Assembly: GCF_029919115.1 (NCBI RefSeq)
Contig: NZ_CP123990.1
Span: forward strand, 1,736,001-1,800,000
DNA: 64,000 nucleotides
Origin: Variovorax paradoxus
Lineage (GTDB): Bacteria; Pseudomonadota; Gammaproteobacteria; Burkholderiales; Burkholderiaceae_C
Direction of reading: 5' to 3'
The position numbers were made by a program, and so were the translations under genes. The notes beneath the pieces are model-generated. The model was not told the DNA's origin, did not search any database, and saw nothing but the letters and a program-made list of their open reading frames with translations. Within the stretch, counting starts at the first letter, position 1. The number at the start of each line of letters is the position of its first letter. Positions 57,662 through 64,000 of the stretch are shown piece by piece.

Positions 57662-59575
57662 ATGAGCCGCTACGAAGAGTTCTATCGCCGGTCGGTGGAT
57701 GCGCCCGAGGCGTTCTGGGCCGAGCAGGCCCGGCTGATCGACTGGAAGACGCCGCCGACCCAGGTTCTGGACGCCAGCCAGCCGCCATTTGCCCGCTGGT
57801 TCGTGGGTGGAAGCACCAATCTGTGCCACAACGCCGTCGACCGGCATGTAGCCGAATGCGGCGATCAACCTGCGTTGATCTTCGTATCGACTGAAACCGG
57901 AACCGAAAGAACCTACAGCTTTCGCGAACTGCATGCCGAGGTGCAGCGCACCGCGGCCAGCCTGGTCGAGCTCGGGGTGGGCAAAGGCGACCGCGTGCTC
58001 ATCTATATGCCGATGATTCCGGAAGCGGCGTTCGCCATGCTGGCCTGCGCGCGGATCGGCGCCATCCATTGCGTGGTTTTCGGCGGCTTCGCCAGTGGCT
58101 CGCTGGCGGCGCGCATCGAAGACGCCGAGCCCAAGGTGGTGGTGAGCGCCGACGCCGGTTCTCGCGGCGGCAAGGTCATTGCGTACAAGCCGCTGCTCGA
58201 CGAGGCCATCAGGATTTCAAAGCACAAGCCACCGGCCGTGCTCCTGACCGATCGCGGCCTTGCGCCCATGGCATTGACCGCCGGGCGCGACCACCTGGCT
58301 GCCGAGTTGAGCCTGAAGCATCGCGCCACCGAAGTGCCATGCACCTGGCTGGCCGCCACCGACATCAGTTACACCATCTACACGAGCGGCACCACCGGCA
58401 AGCCGAAGGGCGTGCAGCGCGATGTCGGCGGCTATGCGGTGGCGCTGGCCGCCAGCATGAAGCACATCTTCGACGGGCGGGCGGGCGAAACCTATTTTTC
58501 GACCAGCGACATCGGCTGGGTGGTGGGCCACAGCTACATCGTCTATGGGCCGCTGATCGCCGGCATGGCCACCCTGATGTACGAGGGCCTGCCCACCCAG
58601 GGCATCGACAAGCAGCCTGACGGCGGCATCTGGTGGCGCCTGGTCGAGAAATACAAGGTCACGGTGAAGTTCAGCGCGCCCACCGCGGTGCGCGTGCTCA
58701 GGAAGCAAGACCCGGCGCTGCTCAGAAAATACGACCTGTCGAGCCTGCGCGCGCTCTTCCTGGCGGGCGAACCGCTCGACGAGCCCACAGCGCGGTGGAT
58801 TGCCGACGGCTTGGGCGTGCCGATCATCGACAACTATTGGCAGACCGAATCGGGCTGGCCGATCATCACCATTGCCAATGGCGTGGAGAAAAAGCCCAGC
58901 AAATTCGGCAGCCCGGGCGTGCCGATGTACGGCTACCGCGTGAAGATCCTGCACGAATCCACAGGTGAGGAACTGACGGGCGCCAACGAAAAGGGCGTGG
59001 TCGTGATCGAAGGGCCCACGCCGCCGGGCTTCATGCAAACGGTGTGGAAGGACGACCGGCGGTTCGTCGACACCTATTGGAAAACCGTACCCGGCAAGAT
59101 GGTCTATTCGACCTTCGACTGGGGGATTCGCGACGAAGACGGTTACTTCTACATCCTCGGGCGCACCGACGACGTGATCAACGTGGCCGGGCACCGCCTC
59201 GGCACGCGCGAGATCGAGGAGAGCATTTCGGGGCACGCCGGCGTGGCCGAGGTGGCGGTGGTCGGCGTGGCCGATGCGCTCAAGGGGCAGGTGGCCATGG
59301 CTTTCGTCGTACCGCGGGACGGCCAGGCAGTTACCGACCCCGACGTGGCGCTGAAGCTGGAGGGCGAAATCATGAAAGTGGTGGCCGACCAGCTCGGCGC
59401 GCTGGCGCGGCCGGCCCGCGTGCGCTTTGTGAACGGGCTGCCCAAGACCCGCAGCGGCAAGCTGCTGCGGCGGGCGATCCAGGCCGTGTGCGAGCAGCGC
59501 GATCCGGGCGACCTGACCACCATGGACGACCCCGCCACGCTGCAACAGATCAAACAACTACTTTCTTCTGCCTGA
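57662..59575 (+). CDS. prpE: Propionyl-CoA synthetase
   Basis: ATP-dependent acyl-CoA ligase that makes propionyl-CoA from propionate via an acyl-adenylate. The 637-aa protein has the ANL motifs YTSGTTGKPKGVQRD, NYWQTESGWPI, STFDWGIRDEDGYFYILGRTDDVIN and the C-terminal Lys in LPKTRSGKLLRR. The start MSRYEEFYRRSVDAPEAFWAEQA and the overall length agree with PrpE more than with acetyl-CoA synthetase. AGGAG lies 9 bases before the ATG. Together with PccAB, MeaB and the mutase it makes a full route to succinyl-CoA. Confidence 0.94.
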   Translation: MSRYEEFYRRSVDAPEAFWAEQARLIDWKTPPTQVLDASQPPFARWFVGGSTNLCHNAVDRHVAECGDQPALIFVSTETGTERTYSFRELHAEVQRTAASLVELGVGKGDRVLIYMPMIPEAAFAMLACARIGAIHCVVFGGFASGSLAARIEDAEPKVVVSADAGSRGGKVIAYKPLLDEAIRISKHKPPAVLLTDRGLAPMALTAGRDHLAAELSLKHRATEVPCTWLAATDISYTIYTSGTTGKPKGVQRDVGGYAVALAASMKHIFDGRAGETYFSTSDIGWVVGHSYIVYGPLIAGMATLMYEGLPTQGIDKQPDGGIWWRLVEKYKVTVKFSAPTAVRVLRKQDPALLRKYDLSSLRALFLAGEPLDEPTARWIADGLGVPIIDNYWQTESGWPIITIANGVEKKPSKFGSPGVPMYGYRVKILHESTGEELTGANEKGVVVIEGPTPPGFMQTVWKDDRRFVDTYWKTVPGKMVYSTFDWGIRDEDGYFYILGRTDDVINVAGHRLGTREIEESISGHAGVAEVAVVGVADALKGQVAMAFVVPRDGQAVTDPDVALKLEGEIMKVVADQLGALARPARVRFVNGLPKTRSGKLLRRAIQAVCEQRDPGDLTTMDDPATLQQIKQLLSSA

Positions 59576-59753
59576 ATGAGCAAGGGTAATCTTGCGAAGT
59601 TGCGCCGAGCCGTCATATGTCTGACGTGGCACAATGCCAAGGTACTCAGGCCCTTCCCCAGCCACAGTCGCATCCGCCAACCGGTTCAGCCGTGTCGCGG
59701 AAGGTTTCTTAACCAGCTAGTGCTTCCTTCAGGGAAGCGAAGGTCAGCGGAAT

Positions 59754-62630
59754 ATGAGCGATTCTTCTACGCCATCGGCGTACACCGCCTATCAAGGCAA
59801 CACATACCTCTTCGGCGGCAATGCGCCCTACGTCGAAGAGATGTACGAAAACTACCTTGCCAACCCTGGCAGCGTGCCTGACAACTGGCGCTCGTATTTC
59901 GATGCGCTGCAGAATGTTCCCGCCGTAGACGGCTCCAATACCCGCGATGTGCCGCACCAGCCGGTCATCAACGCCTTTGCAGAACGTGCCAAGCAGGGCA
60001 CGACCCGCGTGGTCCAGGCCAGCGGCGCAGACTCCGAACTGGGCCGCAAGCGCACCGCCGTCCAGCAGCTGATTGCCGCCTACCGCAACGTCGGAGCCCG
60101 CTGGGCCGACCTCGACCCCCTCAAGCGCGCCGAGCGCCCGGCCATTCCGGAACTCGAGCCCTCGTTCTACGGCTTTACCGACGCCGACCTCGAGACGGTG
60201 TTCAACACGAGCAACACCTTCTTCGGCAAAGAGACCATGTCGCTGCGCGACCTGCTCAATGCCTTGCGTGAAACGTATTGCGGCACGATGGGCGCCGAGT
60301 ACATGTACACCACCGACCAGAACCACAAGCGCTGGTGGCAGCAGAAGCTCGAAAGCGCCCGGACCAACCCCAAGCTGACGGCCGAGCAGAAGAAGCACGT
60401 GCTGAACCGCCTTACGGCGGCCGAGGGCCTCGAGCGCTTCCTGCATACCAAGTACGTGGGCCAGAAGCGCTTCTCGCTCGAAGGCGGCGAGAGCTTCATC
60501 GTCTCGATGGACGAGCTCATCAACCAGGCCGGCGTCAAGGGCGTGCAGGAAATCGTGATCGGCATGGCCCACCGCGGCCGCCTGAACGTGCTGGTCAATT
60601 CGCTGGGCAAGCTGCCCGCCGACCTGTTCGCCGAGTTCGACCACACCGCACCTGAAGACCTGCCAAGCGGCGACGTGAAGTACCACCAGGGCTTCAGCTC
60701 GGACGTGACCACCCCTGGCGGCCCGGTGCACCTGAGCCTTGCGTTCAACCCCTCGCACCTCGAAATCGTGAACCCCGTGGTCGAAGGCTCCGTGCGTTCG
60801 CGCATGGACCGCCGCGCCGACCCGCAGGGCAAGCAGGTGCTGCCCGTGCTGGTGCACGGCGACGCCGCCTTCGCGGGCCAGGGCGTCGTGATGGAAACGC
60901 TGGCACTGGCAGAAACGCGCGGCTACTTCACCGGCGGCACGGTGCATATCGTCATCAACAACCAGATCGGCTTCACCACCAGCGACCCGCGCGACAGCCG
61001 CTCGACGCTGTACTGCTCGGACATCGTCAAGATGATCGAGGCGCCGGTGCTGCACGTGAACGGCGACGATCCCGAAGCCGTGGTGCTGGCTACCCAGCTC
61101 GCCCTCGAATTCCGCATGGAGTTCCAGAAGGACGTGGTTGTGGACATCGTCTGCTTCCGCAAGCTCGGCCACAACGAGCAGGACACGCCTTCGCTCACGC
61201 AGCCGCTCATGTACAAGAAGATCGCCCAGCATCCCGGCACGCGCAAGCTGTACGCCGACAAGCTGGCCGCTCAAGGCCTGGGCGACACGCTCGGCGACGA
61301 CATGGTCAAGGCGCAACGCGCGGCCTTCGACGAAGGCAAGAACACCATCGACCCGGTGCTCACCAACTTCAAGAGCAAGTACGCGGTCGACTGGAGCCCC
61401 TACCTCAACAAGAAGTGGACCGATGCCGGCGACACGGCCATTCCGTCCAGCGAGTGGAAGCGCCTGGCCGAGAAGATCACCACGGTGCCGGCCGGCTTCA
61501 CGGTGCACCCGCTCGTGAAGAAGGTGCTGGACGACCGCGCCGCCATGGGCCGCGGCGACGTGAACGTCGACTGGGGCATGGGCGAGCACATGGCTTTCGC
61601 CTCTCTGGTGGCCAGCGGCTACCCGGTTCGCCTCTCGGGCGAGGACTCGGGCCGTGGCACCTTCACGCACCGCCACGCCGTGCTGCACGACCAGAACCGC
61701 GAGAAGTTCGACGTCGGCACCTACACTCCGCTGCAGAACGTGGCTGAAAACCAGGCGCCGTTCGTCGTCATCGACTCCATCCTCTCGGAAGAAGCCGTCC
61801 TCGCGTTCGAATACGGCTACGCATCGAACGACCCGAACACGCTCGTGATCTGGGAAGCCCAGTTCGGCGACTTCGTGAACGGCGCGCAAGTGGTGATCGA
61901 CCAGTTCATCGCTTCGGGCGAAGTGAAGTGGGGCCGCGTCAACGGCCTGACCATGATGCTGCCGCACGGCTACGAAGGCCAGGGCCCCGAGCACAGCTCG
62001 GCACGCCTGGAGCGCTTCATGCAGCTGAGCGCGGACACCAACATGCAAGTGGTGCAGCCGACCACGGCCAGCCAGATCTTCCACGTGCTGCGCCGCCAGA
62101 TGGTGCGCAACCTGCGCAAGCCGCTCATCATCCTTACGCCCAAGTCGCTGCTGCGCAACAAGGATGCAACGTCGCCGCTGTCCGAGTTCACCAAGGGCAG
62201 CTTCCAGACGGTCATTCCGGACAGCAAGGGCCTGAAGGCAGAGAAGGTCAAGCGCCTGATCGCCTGCTCGGGCAAGGTCTACTACGACCTGTTCAAGAAG
62301 CGCGAAGAGCAGGGCAACGAGGACGTGGCGATCATCCGCGTCGAGCAGCTCTACCCGTTCCCGCACAAGGCCTTTGCCGCCGAGATCAAGAAGTACCCGA
62401 ATCTCGTCGACGTGGTCTGGTGCCAGGACGAGCCGCAGAACCAGGGCGCCTGGTTCTTCGTGCAGCACTACATCCACGAAAACATGCAGGAAGGCCAGAA
62501 GCTCGGCTACTCCGGCCGTGCCGCTTCGGCATCGCCGGCGGTGGGCTACTCGCACCTGCACCAGGAACAGCAGAAGGCGCTCGTCGATGGCGCATTTGGC
62601 AAGCTCAAGGGCTTCGTGCTGACCAAGTAA
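59754..62630 (+). CDS. sucA: 2-Oxoglutarate dehydrogenase E1 component
   Basis: ThDP-dependent E1 of the 2-oxoglutarate dehydrogenase complex. The 958-aa protein has the N-terminal E2-binding segment ([20 protein letters not shown]), the SucA motif [17 protein letters not shown], the ThDP Mg region [36 protein letters not shown], and [20 protein letters not shown] in the second half. It begins a sucA-sucB-lpd operon. A small hairpin GCTTCC/GGAAGC (59722-59738) lies just upstream of the ribosome site. Confidence 0.98.
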   Translation: MSDSSTPSAYTAYQGNTYLFGGNAPYVEEMYENYLANPGSVPDNWRSYFDALQNVPAVDGSNTRDVPHQPVINAFAERAKQGTTRVVQASGADSELGRKRTAVQQLIAAYRNVGARWADLDPLKRAERPAIPELEPSFYGFTDADLETVFNTSNTFFGKETMSLRDLLNALRETYCGTMGAEYMYTTDQNHKRWWQQKLESARTNPKLTAEQKKHVLNRLTAAEGLERFLHTKYVGQKRFSLEGGESFIVSMDELINQAGVKGVQEIVIGMAHRGRLNVLVNSLGKLPADLFAEFDHTAPEDLPSGDVKYHQGFSSDVTTPGGPVHLSLAFNPSHLEIVNPVVEGSVRSRMDRRADPQGKQVLPVLVHGDAAFAGQGVVMETLALAETRGYFTGGTVHIVINNQIGFTTSDPRDSRSTLYCSDIVKMIEAPVLHVNGDDPEAVVLATQLALEFRMEFQKDVVVDIVCFRKLGHNEQDTPSLTQPLMYKKIAQHPGTRKLYADKLAAQGLGDTLGDDMVKAQRAAFDEGKNTIDPVLTNFKSKYAVDWSPYLNKKWTDAGDTAIPSSEWKRLAEKITTVPAGFTVHPLVKKVLDDRAAMGRGDVNVDWGMGEHMAFASLVASGYPVRLSGEDSGRGTFTHRHAVLHDQNREKFDVGTYTPLQNVAENQAPFVVIDSILSEEAVLAFEYGYASNDPNTLVIWEAQFGDFVNGAQVVIDQFIASGEVKWGRVNGLTMMLPHGYEGQGPEHSSARLERFMQLSADTNMQVVQPTTASQIFHVLRRQMVRNLRKPLIILTPKSLLRNKDATSPLSEFTKGSFQTVIPDSKGLKAEKVKRLIACSGKVYYDLFKKREEQGNEDVAIIRVEQLYPFPHKAFAAEIKKYPNLVDVVWCQDEPQNQGAWFFVQHYIHENMQEGQKLGYSGRAASASPAVGYSHLHQEQQKALVDGAFGKLKGFVLTK

Positions 62631-62685
62631 TCAAGAGCCTTTTTTCACACGAACACCCTCAAGAACAAAACGGAGCTCACTCCAA

Positions 62686-63969
62686 ATGTCTATCGTAGAA
62701 GTCAAAGTCCCCCAGCTTTCCGAATCCGTGGCCGAAGCCACCATGCTCACCTGGAAGAAGAAGGCCGGCGAAGCCGTCGCCGTCGATGAAATCCTGATCG
62801 AGATCGAGACCGACAAGGTCGTGCTCGAAGTGCCCGCACCCTCGGCCGGCGTGCTGGCCGAAATCGTCCAGCCCGATGGCGCCACCGTGGTGGCCGACCA
62901 GCTCATCGCCAGGATCGACACCGAAGGCAAGGGCGCGGCCGCCGCACCGGCGGCAGCACCCGCCGCCGCAGCCCCGGCGCCCGCCGCAGCCCCGGCGCCC
63001 GCCGCTGCACCGGCCCCCGCAGCCGCTGCCGCAGCCGCCGGCGGCTCGAAGGCCGACGTTGCCATGCCCGCCGCTGCCAAGCTGCTGGCCGACAACAACC
63101 TGAAGACCAGCGACGTGGCCGGTACCGGCAAGGACGGCCGCGTCACCAAGGGCGACGTGCTCGGCGCCGTGGCTTCGGGCGCCAAGCCTGCCGCCACCGT
63201 GGCGGCACCGGCCGCCAAGCCTGCGCTGCCGCAAGTCTCGGCACCCTCTGGCACCGCAGACCTGGGCGAACGCCCCGAGCAGCGCGTGCCGATGAGCCGC
63301 CTGCGCGCCCGCATTGCCGAGCGCCTGCTGCAATCGCAAGCCACCAACGCCATCCTGACGACCTTCAACGAGGTCAACATGGCACCGGTGATGGAACTGC
63401 GCAAGCGCTTCCAGGACAGCTTCACCAAGGAACACGGCGTGAAGCTCGGCTTCATGAGCTTCTTCGTGAAGGCCGCGGTGCATGCGCTGAAGAAGTACCC
63501 GGTGATCAACGCCTCGGTCGACGGCAACGACATCCTGTACCACGGCTACTTCGACATCGGTATTGCTGTCGGTTCGCCGCGCGGCCTGGTGGTGCCCATC
63601 CTGCGCAATGCCGACCAGATGAGCTTTGCCGACATCGAGAAGAAGATTGCCGAATACGGCAAGAAGGCGCAGGACGGCAAGCTCGGCATCGAAGAGATGA
63701 CTGGCGGCACGTTCTCCATCTCGAACGGCGGCACCTTCGGCTCGATGCTATCGACCCCGATCATCAACCCGCCCCAGTCGGCCATCCTCGGCGTGCACGC
63801 CACCAAGGACCGCGCCGTCGTCGAGAACGGCCAGATCGTCATCCGCCCGATGAACTACCTTGCCATGAGCTATGACCACCGCATCATCGACGGCCGCGAA
63901 GCCGTGCTGGGCCTGGTCGCCATGAAGGAGGCGCTGGAAGATCCGTCGCGCCTGCTGTTCGACATCTGA
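62686..63969 (+). CDS. sucB: 2-Oxoglutarate dehydrogenase E2 component, dihydrolipoyl succinyltransferase
   Basis: Core of the 2-oxoglutarate dehydrogenase complex. The 427-aa chain has one lipoyl domain (about 1-80, Lys44 in [10 protein letters not shown]), an Ala/Pro linker made of repeated Ala-Pro units (62930-63045 in DNA), a subunit-binding domain ([21 protein letters not shown], about 125-165) and a catalytic domain from about 195 that ends in [16 protein letters not shown] with the active-site His. Only one lipoyl domain separates it from the two-domain aceF. It is 55 bases after sucA and 13 bases before the next start. Confidence 0.97.
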   Translation: MSIVEVKVPQLSESVAEATMLTWKKKAGEAVAVDEILIEIETDKVVLEVPAPSAGVLAEIVQPDGATVVADQLIARIDTEGKGAAAAPAAAPAAAAPAPAAAPAPAAAPAPAAAAAAAGGSKADVAMPAAAKLLADNNLKTSDVAGTGKDGRVTKGDVLGAVASGAKPAATVAAPAAKPALPQVSAPSGTADLGERPEQRVPMSRLRARIAERLLQSQATNAILTTFNEVNMAPVMELRKRFQDSFTKEHGVKLGFMSFFVKAAVHALKKYPVINASVDGNDILYHGYFDIGIAVGSPRGLVVPILRNADQMSFADIEKKIAEYGKKAQDGKLGIEEMTGGTFSISNGGTFGSMLSTPIINPPQSAILGVHATKDRAVVENGQIVIRPMNYLAMSYDHRIIDGREAVLGLVAMKEALEDPSRLLFDI

Positions 63970-63982
63970 GGAGACTGATCAG

Positions 63983-64000
63983 ATGGCAAACAAACAATTC
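63983..64000 (+). CDS. Start of a second dihydrolipoamide dehydrogenase gene (cut by window edge)
   Basis: Only six codons, MANKQF, lie in the window. GAGGAGAC precedes the ATG and the position after sucA-sucB is the place of the 2-oxoglutarate dehydrogenase E3 gene in Burkholderiales, whose product starts with a very similar sequence. Unlike the lpd at 52136-53959 it appears to have no N-terminal lipoyl domain, though the visible part is too short to prove it. Confidence 0.6.

Noticed and set aside
59627..59639. TGGCA-CAA-TGCCA dyad upstream of sucA
   Set aside because: Five-base arms of this kind are expected by chance in an intergenic region, and no matching site is found upstream of related genes in the window.
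59709..62561. 950-codon open frame antisense to sucA
   Set aside because: High GC content and codon bias of sucA keep the opposite frame open; its translation is low-complexity Arg/His/Val-rich and resembles no protein.
62930..63045. GC-rich repeated units in sucB as a microsatellite
   Set aside because: They encode the normal Ala/Pro linker of an E2 subunit with varied codons and keep the frame.

Overview
The window is a contiguous stretch of a GC-rich betaproteobacterial chromosome, most likely from the Comamonadaceae and close to Variovorax. The reasons are the gene content (two Bug/TctC-type solute-binding proteins without their membrane partners, an intracellular PHA depolymerase, a dihydrolipoamide dehydrogenase with its own lipoyl domain, a proteasome-like BPH peptidase), the style of the proteins, and an extragenic palindromic repeat at 19405-19500 that I recognise from Variovorax/Acidovorax genomes. 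There is no prophage, insertion sequence or CRISPR array, and no gene-free stretch longer than about 300 bases. One tRNA gene is present (tRNA-Val, anticodon CAC).

Layout. 1-7.5 kb: a catabolic island with a TauD-like dioxygenase (cut by the window edge), a Bug-type binding protein, an alpha/beta hydrolase and a long tannase-family lipoprotein on the minus strand, facing a LysR regulator and a second Bug protein on the plus strand. 7.5-10.5 kb: two small divergent paralogous proteins, a small membrane protein, dusA and an IclR regulator. 10.6-21.6 kb: the methylmalonyl-CoA branch of propionate catabolism (GntR regulator, methylmalonyl-CoA mutase, GNAT protein, MeaB GTPase, pccB, a YwqG-like protein, pccA), then bioB, a VOC protein that may be the missing epimerase, and an Lrp regulator. 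21.7-25.3 kb: DMT and LysE exporters and a phaZ-rnfB-lysE operon. 25.4-29 kb: an aromatic aminotransferase gene broken by a 67-bp tandem duplication, and uvrB. 29-35 kb: iscRSUA-hscBA-fdx, dnaQ and tRNA-Val. 35.6-43.6 kb: housekeeping genes (LhgO-like oxidase, YqjD/YqjE-like envelope proteins, pyrD, rpiA, a glutaredoxin-like protein, prlC, folD). 43.7-46.9 kb: a two-component system. 47.1-54 kb: a pyruvate dehydrogenase operon aceE-aceF-BPH-lpd. 54-57.5 kb: NlpC/P60 peptidase, sugar dehydrogenase, lipoprotein hydrolase, isochorismatase. 57.6-64 kb: prpE, then sucA-sucB and the first codons of a second lpd.

How the parts fit. PrpE activates propionate, PccAB with biotin (BioB) carboxylates it, an epimerase (candidate at 20588-21082) and the mutase with MeaB make succinyl-CoA, which enters the TCA cycle near the OGDH complex encoded at the right end. 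An 18-bp AT-rich motif, identical at 17 of 18 positions, lies both in the gntR/mutase divergent region and upstream of prpE, 46 kb apart. This suggests that the FCD-type GntR protein controls both loci.

The most unusual observations are: the proteasome/HslV-like peptidase gene translationally coupled on both sides inside the pyruvate dehydrogenase operon; the shared propionate operator; the frameshifting duplication in the aminotransferase gene; a Lys/Ala-rich histone-like tail on the PHA depolymerase; and a folded leader upstream of the YqjD-like gene.
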